Assembly: GCA_025917655.1 (NCBI GenBank)
Contig: CP084610.1
Coordinates: 1,736,001 to 1,800,000, forward strand
Direction: 5' to 3'
DNA: 64,000 bases
Origin: Chlorella sorokiniana
Lineage: Eukaryota > Chlorophyta > Trebouxiophyceae > Chlorellales > Chlorellaceae
In this document: positions 22,709 to 34,881 of the stretch, one piece after another
Layout of the letters: every line of letters begins with the position of its first letter
Numbering within the stretch: position 1 is the first letter of the stretch
The notes under the pieces: generated by a model
Databases searched by the model: none
What the model was told of the DNA's origin: nothing
Seen by the model: only the letters and a program-made list of their open reading frames with translations
Program-made: the position numbers and the translations under genes

Positions 22709-23913
22709 ATGGAATCGGGAGGCAATGCAGCGCTCGACTTTTTCTCGCCTTCGTTCGACCCGCTGGCGGCACTGCTAGCCGTCGGCCTGCGTCCGCCCGT
22801 TCCGCATGCCCGGCCTTTGGACAACATCTACCGCTGCCGCTTCATGCTGCCGGACGGCCACCCAGAAGCGTGGAGGGAGCAGCAGCGCACATCCAAGAGC
22901 AAAGTGCGAAGCAGCGGGCAGCAGGAGCCTGTATGGGCGTAGCGCATGTGCGGCTTGCCAGTCGATCCACCCTGCACCTCGGCCCCGACGCTGCCGCTGC
23001 GTGCAGGAGGCGCAGGAGGCTGCGCGGCGGGAGAAATCACGGCTGTCGTACATGCAGCAGCAGCAGGAGAGGCAGCAGTGAGTGGTTCTCCCTGGACAGC
23101 TGCCCGCTGCCCGCAGCATGGGGCACTTGCTGCCACTCTGCCGAGCTGAGCCCGGCTTGCCACGCAGGCTGAAGAGCAGCCCGTTGGACCAGATAGCCGA
23201 GTGCGTTCGGGACGGCCCCCTGCTGCTGCTCAAGCGCTGCTACCAGCAGCGCGCTCATGTGCGGGTGGTCACCCGGCATGCCCGCGGCGTTCGCGGCACC
23301 TCGGAAGGTGGCTGGGCCGCCTCCCCTGCTCATGCGCGCTCTCCGAGGAAACAATCGATGCATGAGTCTCTGCCGCCATCAGCACGTCTGCATCTCCAGC
23401 CCTGCAGGCCCCTATGATGGGATTATGCTGTGATTGTGCTGGGGCTATGCAACCCTGCCCCATGCGTGCCGCCGCTGCAGGGGTGCTGGTGGCGTTTGAC
23501 AAGCACATGAACCTTGTGCTGCGGGACGTGGAGGAGCGGTACACGGTACTGCTCAGGGTCCAGAAAGTGAAGCCGCCGCGGGCAGGCACGTGCGGCTGCA
23601 GATGCCATTCGGGCGCGGGGGCTGCGAGGCGGCAGGGCAGCCACCCTGCCAGCAGCATGCTTCTACAACGACCCGAGCTGTGCTTGCTGCTGAACAGCCT
23701 GGTGCGCCAATGCGTGATCCCCTGCTGCCCCGCAGGGGTTGAGGGCAGCTGTGAACGGGTGCGCTGGGTGCGGCAGCAGGAGCACCGGCGGCGCCAGCTG
23801 CGGCAGGTGTTTGTGCGGGGGACAGCGTGGTGCTTGTGGCGGCGGCGTCAGCGGCAGGGAACAGGAACGCAGCAGCAGCAGCTGGGGCAGCAAGCAGTCG
23901 TCCTGCCGGTTGA
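22709..23913 (+). CDS. LSM11: LSM11-like Sm protein (U7 snRNP type)
   Basis: Sm-fold RNA-binding protein resembling LSM11, which replaces SmD2 in the U7 snRNP that cuts replication-dependent histone pre-mRNAs. Exon 1 (22709-22903) has the LSM11-type N-terminal stretch FFSPSFDPLAALLAVGLRPP. Exon 2 (23007-23077) is a charged helix. Exon 3 (23168-23307) starts the split Sm domain (SPLDQIAECVRDGPLLLLKR, then AHVRVVTRHARGVRGT). Exon 4 completes Sm1 (GVLVAFDKHMNLVLRDVEER) and, near 23780-23840, Sm2 (RQVFVRGDSVVLVAAA). Splice phases 0, 2 and 1 join cleanly. The VFVRGD part needs one added G at the G5 run 23817-23821; the frame then stops at 23911-23913. The insert between Sm1 and Sm2 is long, as in LSM11. 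A divergent LSM10 or SmD2-like paralogue is less likely because of the FDPL motif and insert. Confidence 0.72.
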
Positions 23914-24366
23914 GAATCGTGCCCTGACTGCTTTCGTGCACGTGCAAGCAATGTTAGTACACGCCCCTTGAGGCCAGGTGATGCCATGAAGGAATGAGGG
24001 GGCTTCTGCCCATAGAAGTGGATCAAAAGGCCTGAAGGATCAAGAGAAACGCTGGCATGGCAAGGGCACAGGCACGAGAGCAAGAAATTGAATCTGTGCA
24101 TGCAATGCTATCAAGTCTACTGGAGGCCTGGAAAAAACAAGATGCAAACGGGTCAAATGAGGGAGATGGGGTCCTGAGGAGGTCACAAGCACAAAGTAAC
24201 ATGAGAAAACGTGGGTGGGAAGCAGCCTGCGCGTGTATCGAGTGCAGGGTTCACTGCACCAAAGGACAGCAGGGTTGGGGCCTGAAGCAGCAATGCAGGA
24301 TGGCAAGCAGGCAGAGAAGGCGTATTCGACGGGTGCATGTCGCAGCGCCGGGTTCGTTCGTTGGTT
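23914..24366. other. Convergent intergenic region, AT-richer
   Basis: This lies between the LSM11-like stop and the stop of the second receptor kinase. I see no coding exon. It probably contains both 3' UTRs. Confidence 0.4.
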
Positions 24367-27300
24367 TCACTGGTTGTCAAAAGGGCTAGGGAGGCTGGAG
24401 CTCGGGTCGAAGGGCTGCCTGCTGCTCGGACCGGCAGTTGAAGCCTCATTCTGCAGCGGCACGTCTGGAAGGTCCTGCAGGCTGGGCGCCTGGGTGTGTG
24501 TGGGCGGCTGCGAGCCCAGCTGTCTCGAGACGCCGGGACTGGAGGAGAGCTCGTGCGGCAGCTCCTGCTGGGCGTGCTGCGCGCTGGAGGCGGCCGAAGC
24601 ATCCGAGGAAGCGGCCGCTGGGGCAAAGGGGGAGGTGAAGCGGGGGAGGCGGCGGCGGCGGCCGAGCCTTGCAGGAAGGCGCCCACCAGGGTTTGTGGAT
24701 GGAACAAGGGGCGCTGCTGCCGCCCGTCGACGGGTCGGCAGAAGCCGCGCTGGCGGCTGGCTGACGCAGCTCTGGCTCTGAATCCAGCTGCAGTGGATGC
24801 ACAGCGGGGGTTGCGGCGTTGAGGGCGGCAAGGGCTGCGCCTGCCCGCCACCTTGGACGGGCTGTGGCTGCATCGGGGCTGCCCTTGCTCGGCAGGCTCC
24901 TCGGCGCTGGAGCCGCTCGGGCTGCGGCCACGCTCCTCCGTCGCCGCTCGCGCCGCCCCCTGCTCGCGCTCCAGCGCCTGGCGAGCCTCCAGCTGGCGCG
25001 CCGCCAGCTCAGCGTGCAGCGCACGCTGCTGCAGCACCAGGCTGTGCCACTCCTCCTGCTGCAGCGCCGCCAGCTCTTGCTGCTCCTGCCGCTGCTGCTG
25101 CTGCTGGACCGGCTCCTGCCACTGAGGCGGCAGCCGCTGCTGCCACCCCGGCGTGGCATCAGCCCGCTGCTCACGCTCCTCAACCTCCATCACCTGCTCT
25201 AGCCGCGGGCTGGGCGTCCGCCGCAGGCCCTGCTGCAGCGCCGCCAGCAGCTGCACCAGCTGCGACGGGCCGGGCTGCCCCGCCGGCTGCATGCCGCTCT
25301 GGCGGAGCTCTGCGCAGCACATGTGGCGGAGCGGGCCATGAGTGGGGCTGTGAAAACTACAGAGTCTGCTATGGTGTGATGGTGTGGCTGACGCGGGGAG
25401 GTGGTGTGTGGCAGGGGCCGCCCCAGGCGTGCGTGTGGAGCTGGGTACGTGTGTGGTTGGTAGGGTTGGGAGCGGCGAGCACGCGGAACGGCCGCGACTC
25501 CAAGCACCCGCTGCACCTGCAACGCACGGACGGGGGCAGCGCAGCAAGCGCACCTGCCAGCTGGCGCCCGGGTCGTCCAGCGAGGCGGCACGGTTGAAGG
25601 CCGGCCGCGGCGGCCTGGGTCCCAGCTGCCGCTGCGCCGCTGGGGAGGCAAAGGGCGAGGGTTCGTCCCCGGAGCTCTCTGGGTGCACCGCCCCAGCTGG
25701 AGCAGCGTGCGGGGCGGGCTGGTCGGTGTGGGCAGGGCTGGGGGAGGTGCCCTTCGCCGCCACCCGAATCGGTGCCGCCCGAAGGAGGAGAGCCTTGCGG
25801 CTCTGCCCCAAGGCCAGCCCTCGGGGTGCTGCTGCTGGCACGGTACAGTCGCCCGGGCGCCAACGGCGCTCCGTCTCCAGCGGCTGCTGCAGCAGCGGGG
25901 CCGCCGCCGCATCCAGCGCGCCAGCGGGCAGCCCGGCGCTGCCTCCGTGGGTTGCTGCAGGCAGCGGCAGCGCTGCAGCGGTGCCGGGACCGGGCTGGCA
26001 TAGGCTGCAGCCAGGGTAGACTCCTCTGGCAGGATCATCGACATGTTGCTTTCCTCTGACGAGCGCTGGCTGCAAGGCAGCCCATGGCGCGCCTGCCTCT
26101 CCTCCGCTCGCAGCTGCACCGCCGCCGCCGCAGCAGCAAAGTCCCCGGGGACCAGCGCCATTTCTCCGCGGCTGGCCAGGCCGGCTGCAGCGGTGCTCGG
26201 CCGGCCCTGCTGGCGCGGGTGCGGTAGGGCGGAACAGCCTGCGTGAGGGCTGGCGTGTGGGGGCGCCCGGGGCGGCCGCAGGTCTGGCATGGCGGCGAGG
26301 CGGGCCGCAATCTCCACGGCGGTGGGGCGCTTGCGTGGGTTGGTGGCGAGGCAGTCCAGGATGAGCTCCCGTGCAACAGCCGGGCACTCTTCTGGCACTC
26401 TGCGGGCACGTTTCGGAGGGAAAACAGTTTTTGGTAGGGTTTCTGTGTGATAGACACGTGTGGGTTGGAGAAGGCGATGTGGGCAGAAATGCTGCAAAAG
26501 CACCAAGCAGAGAGAGTGCTTTTGCAGATGGCTAAGTGGAGTGGATGGCGGAATTTGAAGAAAGAAACGTGGGGAAAGCAGCTCTGGGCGGGACGAGCGC
26601 GCCTGACACCACAGCCTCCCGCAGCAGCAGCAGCACGCAGGTTCAAGCAGGCAGCCACGCATGGCTGGCGGCGCCCACTTGACATCCCGCAGCTGCCCGC
26701 GGATGGGTGTCTGCACCGTCGCAATCTCCCACAGCACCACGCCAAAGCTGCAGCGGGGAGGGTGGGTGGAAACTCCCTAAATTTCACACTATTATTTATA
26801 AACGCAATGCGGATGTGATACACAAGTACAGAGAAACAGCAGCCAGAGCTGTGAAGAGGGGCCAAGCTGTCAGGCGGGCGGGCAGCCATCTGAGACGAGA
26901 CTAGCTGGAGCTGCACCCACAGGGCTTATTTGCGTTTGGGTGGGAAACATTGAGAGGCTGCGTCGCCCTCCTTCCCTTCACTTTCACTACTGCACAGACT
27001 GCCAGGCGTGGATCCTGGCACAACCCTAAACCCACCTGTAGATGTCGGCCTTCTCGGTGCAGCGCGTGCCCAGCAGCATCTCCGGCGCGGCCTGCGCAAA
27101 GACGTGGGCGTGATTCTTTCTTCGTGTCGTTCTTTCTTGCGCAAGGGGTGGAGCACGCGCTGGCCTCTGCAAATGGCGGCCCTGAGGGAGGCCCCGCCCC
27201 GCAGGCTTTTGCTGCCGCACCGTGCCCACCCCCCGCTCGCCCCGTGATGAATCATGACAGGAAGGACAGAGGCCAGCTGGACATCACAGCCAGCCAGCAG

Positions 27301-30300
27301 AGCCGAGGCTGGAGCGTGCTGTGACTCTCACCCAGGCCAGCGTGCCCACGTTGCCGGTGATGCCGCTGTACTCGCGGGCCATGATCTTGGCCATGCCCAC
27401 GTCGCTGATCTTGGCGGTACCGTCCCTGCGGTGCGGTGCGGCGGGCGGCCGTCACTGCACCAGCCCTGCTTCAAGGACAGCTGTGAGGGGCGAGCGCCCC
27501 CTTCTGCTGTTGCTGGAGGCTCACTGAACTGTCGCTTGGGCAGTGGCTGCAGCTGTGCCTGGCGCAGCGGCTCCATTGCTAGGACTGTGCAGGCCCGAAG
27601 GGGATGCGATCGTTTCACCCAACCCACCGTGCCAGCAGGATGTTGGGCGACTTGAGGTCGAAGTGGATGATGCGGCGGGAGTGCAGGTAGGCCAGGCCGC
27701 GCGCCACGTCCAGCGCAATCTGGGGGGGGCAGGTGATGGGAGGTTGACCTGGCGTCGTGCGCTAAGAAGGCTGTGCAGGATTGTGTGCAGCCAAGTGCCT
27801 GGCCGTCTCCCAAGCCAGCAACCCACACCCGCCTGACCGCACGCACCCACCACCACAACACACCCACACCCGCATGCCCGCCCACACCCCGCGCAGAACA
27901 GACGCATCCCCGCTCCCTTTCCCGCCCAGATGGGGCCCGCAGCTGCCGCCCACCTTCCTGCCGCGTCGGTACCAGGTCACCCTGCCCGCCATCAGGTTGC
28001 GGGTGAGGTTGCCGCCGTCGCAGTACTCCGTGACCAGCATGGTGCGGTCCGCCTGTAGGCTGGCGCCCTGCGGGTGGGAGGAGCGTTGCGGTTTTTGGGT
28101 GGGTGGGTGGATTGGGTGGTTATAGTGTGTTGTTGAGTGAACGAGGGGGTGCGGGGTTGGAGGGGCATGGGGACGGGGCATGGTGGTGGCATGCTAAGGT
28201 GACAGGGCTCAGGCTGAGCAACCGTAACGGGGCCGGGTGCCGCTGGCAACACTGCCAGCTGTCACTATGCCCGCAGGACTCCCAACAGCAGGGCTGCCAG
28301 CGGCGGGCGCCGCCAGCTGCCACGCTGCGCGAGCTGCCGGCGCCGCCCACCAGGAAGGCAACGATGTTGGGGTCGCGGCAGGCGCGCAGGATACCAATCT
28401 CCCGCTTGAAGTCCTCCTGGCTCTGGTACCGCGTGGACTCGCCCACAGCCTGCTTTGGGTGGGTGGGAGGGTGGGTGGCGATGGCACATCGAGGTGGGTT
28501 GGTGGGTGGATGGGAGTGGGGCGCTATATTAAGCCTCGTCCATGGATTTGTGTCTGGAGAGAAGCTTGCATGTATGTTTTGAATCCATGCACTTGCTCAG
28601 CAGTGGATGCAGGCCCTTGAACGCACAGCCCGTTGCATGCAGTCGTGAAGCGGAGCCCACCGCAAGGACTTTGACCGCCACCGGCTGGGCGCCGTGCCGC
28701 AGCGCCTTGTAGACCTGCAGTGGGAGACCAGTGGGCGCACGCGGCAGATGCAGGGTGGAAACCATGCCAGCAGGCAGGCGGAACGCGGAGATTGACACTG
28801 CGGGCAGCTATGCAAGCATGCGACTGGCTCGGCGGCGGAGCTGAGCGCCCACCTTGCCAAAGCCGCCGGTGCCCAGTTCCCAATCAGATCCGTCGGGCCG
28901 CTTGGCGATCTGAATCTCTGCAGGAGGAAGGCGGACAGGTGCCCCGGCAGCACAGCTTAGGAATTGGGCAGCGCGGCTTGTCATGCAGGTGCCACTGGGC
29001 AATGAGAAGGGATGCCGTTTCCGGGTTCCGGCTGCTGCCGCCCTGCACTCCACCCAGAGCCGCGCAGCCGCGCAGCCTCACCGCTGGGCACGATTTGCCA
29101 GTCGCTGAGCGGCACGCTTTCCTCCCATTGCAGGTTCTGGCTGCTGGCGGAGTCATCTTTGGACGGGGGCGTGGTGCCGCTTCGCTGCATCAGCTCAACT
29201 GCAGCGTCAGGAATCATTCGGCAAGCAGTGCAAACACCGTGTCAGTTCAGTTGGATGATGCCTGGCGTTCACGAGCCAACCCCAAGGCTGGCGTGCATGT
29301 TGGTGCAGAGCGAGCCACCAGCAGGAAAGCAACGTCTCCTTGCAGCCGTGCTCACCGGATTGAGCCTGACTGTCTTCGAGGGGAGCCAGGGCCTTCGCGC
29401 CTGCACATGCACAGGGCAGCTCGCTCACTGACGCCTAGTCACGTAGCCAGGAAAGACTTCTGGGGATCCTGCCCCGCCTGATGCGAAGCAGAAGCGCCCA
29501 CCCACCCACCTTGCAAGGGCGTTGTCTTGCCAGCAGCCATGCCCAGCAGCAGCTGGAAGAAGCTGTTTCCGGACGCGTCGCTGCCCTGCCGCCGGTGTCC
29601 AGAGCGTGGTTCCGCCCTGCCGTAGTCCGCAGAGGGCCTCGGCGACGGCGCCTCCAGGTCAGCAGCCACGGCGGCAAAGGGCGAGGCAGGCATGCCAGGA
29701 TCGCCGGGGACGCCGCCGCGGCCAGGCGGCGTGTCAGGCGTCGGCAGCAGCCCCTCCGAGGGTTGCAGATCAGGCGGGCCAGCGTATGCGTCGTGGAACG
29801 GCGGCTTGTTGGCCTGCGGCACATGAGGCACAGCGGAGCACAACACAAGGGACATCTCACTGGGCAAGGTTGAACGGCAGGGTTGACAAGGCTGCGATGA
29901 GCACATGCCTAACAGCAAACCAGCGCAACCAAAACACACCGCTTGATGCGCACCGGGTCAACGTAGAAGGGCAGCTCTCGGTTGCGCTTCCATCGCCGCC
30001 GCCGCCAGCGCACCAGCAGCAGCGCAGCCAGGGCTGCCGCAAGGCCGCCGAGTGTGCCGCCCACTATGGCCCCCACAGGGCTGCCGCCGCCCCCGTCTGC
30101 ACCTCCCCCGCCGCTGGCAGCTGCTACCTCGCCGCTGCTGGGTGCAGGGCGGCCCCTTCTGGCCGGGGGCCAGCGGCTCTTCCTCAGGGCATGGCGCCAG
30201 GCCGGCTGGAAAGGGGCAGTCCAAGCTGGGACTGCACCGCTCCATCTCCACAGGCTCGGGGCAGTCCACTCCGCTCGCGTCGCAGAGCCTGCGAGCCAAT

Positions 30301-33112
30301 CAATCAAAGACACACGTACCGCTGCGTAAATTGTTTGTGCTCAACGACTAATCTGCTGGTGGGATGCCCCAGGGTGACCCTGCATGCTGGCCTCCCACGC
30401 CCCCGCCGCCGCCCCCCCCGCTGCCAGCTTCCCCACCTAAAGGGAAGTCCACCCCTGCCGGCACACACAACTGCTCATTTCCAGGCCGCACAAACAGCGC
30501 CTGCAGGCCTGACAGCGAGCTCCAGGAGGGCGGCACCGGCCCAGTCAAGTTGTTGCCATCCTGCCAGCCAGGGGAGGAGAGCGGTCCAGGCACGGGGGCA
30601 GGGAACCAGAAGGGGCAGTCGAGTGTGATGACCGCAGGGCTCCCAGATGCAACTGGCTGTGGCCCGCAGCCCAACTGTCGTGCATATTTGTGCAGGCTGA
30701 TGCTGCTAGGTGCTGGCATCCCCCTTTCCGGCAGCGCCCTCCCATCCTTGAGCCCAAATCCCTCATCCCTGGGCAGCTTTGCTGAGTGGCCTCACCAGCC
30801 AGAGAGCCTGCAGCAGGGGCAGGCCGCAGCGTGAGGGGTCCAGGCAGTTCCAGCTGGCCGGCAGGGTGCCCTCAAGGCCGGTGTGGCTCAACACGCTGCT
30901 CGGGGGGGTCATGGGGCGCAGGGGGTTGGATACAAGCATCAGGGTGGCTTTTGAGGCGGCGTGTGCAGGTGATCCAACGGCTCCAGCCAGACACCGATGG
31001 CAGGCAGCACAGCCCCCGACCCCGCACCCACACCCTACACCCGCAAGCTGAGCCAGGCTGGGGTGCAGCGGCGCGCTGCGTGCAGGCGCTGCCCTGTGCC
31101 CTCACAGCGTGTGCAGGGATGGCAAGGCTTGCTGGCGGCTCCACTCAGGAGGCAGGGTGCCGCCCAGCGGGTTGTGGGAGAGGTTGAGGACGCGCAGCGC
31201 AGGCAGGCCCAGCATGTCCCAGCTGCCCCACTCCCCCGGAAGACCGCCAGTGAGCTGGTTGCCCTGCAGCGGCGTCAAGCAAAAGGGGAGGGCGGCTGAT
31301 AAGCTCGCTGCACCCTCGCAGGCCACATGGCACTGGCCTCATCGAGAAGAGCAGACCAGGGTTAGGGACCGCAATGCAGGTTGGCCGCCGCTGCAAGAGC
31401 AGACGCCTGTGGCCTCGGGGGCCACCATGCACCGTGTTGTACTGCCCCATGCCGCTCCGTACCTGCAGGTACACTTCCTCCAGCGCGGGCATCACCTCGG
31501 GCGCGCCCACTCTGCGGGCACCTCCCCGTCAGCTGGTTGCCTTGCAGCGACAGCACCCGCGCCGCTGGCATCGACTCGTTGGTGCCCCAGGACCGGGGCA
31601 GCGGCCCGCTGAGGAGGTTGTTCTGCGCTCGCCTGCGGATGGGAAGCAGGCCGGGCGCGCAGGCGGGTGGGTGGCTGGCATGCAGAAATGGGGGTGGGGG
31701 GCGGGGTGAGGCAGGGGCGTTGGATTGGGGGGGGGGGGGGGGCGGGGGGGCGCGCGCTCCGGAGGAGTACACATGTGGATGGGTTCATGGGAAGTTGAGC
31801 ATGGCAAACAGGAGGCAGATGCCTTCAATTGGCGTGCTGGGCTGCTGCAAATCCCAGGTGGAAAAAAATTCCAAGCCTGGGCCATCCCAACAACGTCACA
31901 AAAACGCCATGCTGTGCCGTGGCGGCGCGGCAGCAGCATCGCTGCGTGCACAGAACGGCCGTGCCGGTGCGCGCTCACATGATGAGCAGCGCGGGCAGCG
32001 CCCAGTACTCGGGCAGCGCTCCTGTGAGGCGGTTGCCGGACAGACCCAGCAGCGTCATTCGTGGAAACGCCGAGGGGTCTGACCACTCGTCGGGAATGCT
32101 TCCTGCAGGAGGGCATGGGGGTGGTGTTGGGGGTAGGGGGCGGGCAGTGCTGACAGCTTGTGTGGCTGGGCCCTGCCCCAGGGTTGCCGGCAGCACATGG
32201 CCCTCGGGAGCAGCCCAGCTGCCCACGCAGACAACCCTCGATGCACCCCCAGCTGCAGGGGAGGCTGCGGAGCTGGCTGCCCGGGCGCACCGTTGAGGCG
32301 GTTGGAGGAAAGCACAAGGTGCAACAGGCCGGGGAAGGCCCCCGCGCGCCGTATTCTGGCGGCAGCCCGCCCTCAAACTCATTCTGCTGCAGGTTGACGG
32401 TCTGCAGGGTGCGAGACTGTGCCAGCTCGGGAGCCAAGGATCCCTCCGCCTTGACGTCGCATTGCGGGCACGCCAGGGCGCTGCGGGCAGCAGGGGCATG
32501 TGGAAGGAGTTGCAAGGCGGCAACAACAGCGCCATCGCGCATGGCTGGCCTGCCCGCTCCTTCACTCGCGTTGAGCTGCAGCTGGCTTGGGAAGTTAATC
32601 TGCGGGGCTGCAGGTGCCTACGAATGGCTGTCCATATGTCAGCCACATGTCACATGTCCACACCCGTTCCCAGGACCCGCTCACAGGCTCTGAAGGGCGC
32701 CCTCGCTGTCACACGTCACGCCTGTATAGAGGCAGGGCGGCACCGCAGGGTCCCCCCCCACCCCGTCAAGTTGTTTGCTGCGGCAAACTCAGGCCAGTTG
32801 GTGATGTGGCGCTTAAACGCGTCCACGACAGACTCTGCGAGAGGGGGTGCAACGTCAGACGTGCCGTGCGCACATCGTCAAAGGCTAAGCCAGCTTGCCC
32901 TGCTAGGATGCTGAAAGCAGGCTAAGCATCTTGGCCGCCGTAAGCTCCATGCAAAAGCGGCATGGCAGGCCGGCATACGACTCACGCAGGGTGAGAGGCG
33001 TGGCCACGACCTCTGCGGCCGCTGGCGAAGCCGCACTCAGGGCCAGCACCACTACCAGCGCCGCTGCTGCCCTCAAAACCACTCCTTGCGCCGCCCACAG
33101 GCTTCGTGCCAT
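24367..33112 (-). CDS. LRR receptor-like protein kinase (second of two), long C-terminal tail
   Basis: Predicted plasma-membrane receptor kinase of about 20 exons. The start at 33112 gives a signal peptide ([20 protein letters not shown]). An LRR cap follows ([18 protein letters not shown], then [18 protein letters not shown] after one base is added at the C8 run 32752-32759). LRR exons: [20 protein letters not shown] (32390), [20 protein letters not shown] (32040), [19 protein letters not shown] (31560), [20 protein letters not shown] (31190), [15 protein letters not shown] (30880), [20 protein letters not shown] (30540). A transmembrane helix [20 protein letters not shown] lies at ~30040, followed by a basic stop. 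Kinase exons: [10 protein letters not shown] (28870), VAVKVLA (28680), FKREIGIL (28410), [10 protein letters not shown] (28020), [13 protein letters not shown] (27650), [11 protein letters not shown] (27400), [11 protein letters not shown] (27070), SFGVVLWEI (26740), [12 protein letters not shown] (26330). The tail is Gln-rich and predicted coiled coil (25250-24950), ending SPFDNQ. Several one-base run-length slips occur (also 32339-32343 and 31524-31527). Confidence 0.82.
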
Positions 33113-33475
33113 GGCCCTGGGCCGGGTTTGCGCTTCTGGAAGCGGAGGTGGTCACCGCATCCATGTATTGCTGCCCATCGGAGAGCAAAGAGAAGGGGAA
33201 CTGTCGGCTGAGGCGCCGAACCGGCTAATACGGAACGTAAGAGCGAGTGTACAGCGCAGGGAAAGCGGAAGAGAAGCCCGCTCGCCCAGCTACTCTGCTG
33301 CTTCTTGGGCCCCTCTACCCAACCTTGGCAGACTCTCTCAGGGCTGCTGAATGACGACCGACCAAACGCCCCGTGCTGTTATGCAATGGGCACTGGCAGC
33401 TCACGCCAGCTGTGCCGCTGCCTTGTGTGCGCCTTCCTCCGTCTGTGATGGACGACACCGCCGGGGCGCCACAGC

Positions 33476-34555
33476 TCAAGGTTGCGCCCCAGATGGCTGC
33501 ACAGCGTCGCCGCCCACGCGCAGGATGCCGCAGTTGGGCAGGCCGTGCCGCCGATGGTCCGCCAGCGGCGTGCCCAGCAGTGCGGCGGCAAGGATGCTGA
33601 GGGCGTCGCCGTGCGACACCAGCACGATGTGCTTGCCGCTGTGCTGCCGCTCCAGCCGCTCCACCAGCCCAGCGGTGCGCACCGCCACATCCTCCACGCT
33701 CTCCCCGCCCTCGCCAGGCGGCCTGCAGAGGAGCGGTCAGGGCGGGCAGGCGACCATGGCGCGTGAGAGCAGCGCGCTGGAGTTGGAGACGCTGGGCCAT
33801 GCGGCGCTTGGGTGGCTCACAGACGTCGGGTTTTCAAGGCTAGCAGTGCATTGACTGCCCACAATCGACGGTGCTGCCAGCACAGCGAGAGGGTGCGGGG
33901 CTGCGGCAGCACCCGCCATCAGGCCAGCCTGCACAGCAGCTGCTCCTGCGGCGGCAGCCCCAAACCTGGCAGAGGTGGCTTTGGCATCCTCCGCCCACAC
34001 CAGCTTGTAGCGGCCGCAGCTGGCCATCTCGTGATCGCCGAAGCAGCGCTCCCGCAGCGCCTCCTCCAGCTGCGGCGGCAGGGGGGGCATGAAACCATTC
34101 ACGACGCAGAGGGAGCTGCTCAAGCCGACACTAACCAATGTTCACCCGGACCAGACGCAGCCTCGCTTCTGCTCTTGCCACAGCACGTTTGCCACAGCAG
34201 AGCTGAAGCAGTTGGGTTGGGGCCCAGTGACCGAGGCAACAGGCGGCATGCAGTGCACCTGCAGGCGTGGGTCGCCCTGCTGTATGCCCAGCGCCGCCCC
34301 CACGCCCACAGCCGTTTCCACCGTGCGGCTGAAGGGCGAGGCCAACACCAGCAGCGCGGCGGGGTCGTGACGGCCCAGCAGCTGCGCCAGCTGCCCGCCG
34401 GCCGCCGCGGCTTGCTGGCGCCCCGTCTCGCTGAGGCCCCACCGTGGGTCCTGCCCGTTCTCAGGCCGACTGATGATCAGGTCCTGCTCGTTGGCATGGC
34501 TGCGGCCATGCCTCAGCAGCCAGTACGTGTTCTTGAAGCCGCCAGGGGCAGCCAT
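33476..34555 (-). CDS. Histidine phosphatase (phosphoglycerate-mutase-like) family protein
   Basis: Branch of the histidine phosphatase superfamily; the substrate cannot be told from sequence. The start at 34555 (MAAPGGFKNTYWLLRHGRSH) puts the catalytic RHG motif near residue 15, with no targeting peptide. Exon 1 continues with ANEQDLIISRPENGQDPRWG, LSETGRQQAAAAGGQLAQLL and ASPFSRTVETAVGVGAALGI (substrate-pocket Arg). Exon 2 (about 34073-33968) has LEEALRERCFGDHEMASCGR and YKLVWAEDAK. Exon 3 (about 33720-33476) has DVAVRTAGLVERLERQHSG and HIVLVSHGDALSILAAALLG, supplying the second catalytic His, and ends in DAVQPSGAQP with stop 33476-33478. The product is about 210 residues, a usual size for a small phosphatase of this superfamily. 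Confidence 0.82.
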
Positions 34556-34881
34556 GCTAGTGGCGGTGGTCAGGCTGGGCGGTGCAAGGGGGCGGCTGAG
34601 ACAACACAGCCGTGGATGCTTGCGAGGACTGCGATGCAATTCGCAGCTGATCTCGAGGTTTCCCGGGCGGGTTGGCTTCAAAACTCCTCAGGCTGCGGAA
34701 ACACAAGCAAGTGGTTGCGAGTTGCGGCTGTGCCCTTCGGTTGCTATGATAAAGAAGGGACCTTATATTCGACGATGCCGATGTCTGCAAGCGGAAGAAT
34801 CAATTGTTGCCGGGTACCGAAGGAGAGCCAGGGTGGCCTGCCAGAGCCTGCCACTGAGGCTCATCTGGCAGGCCTACATGC

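Noticed and set aside
29522-30628. Long plus-strand open frame opposite the second receptor kinase
   Set aside because: It is a shadow of the minus-strand exons for the juxtamembrane and transmembrane parts and contains no domain.
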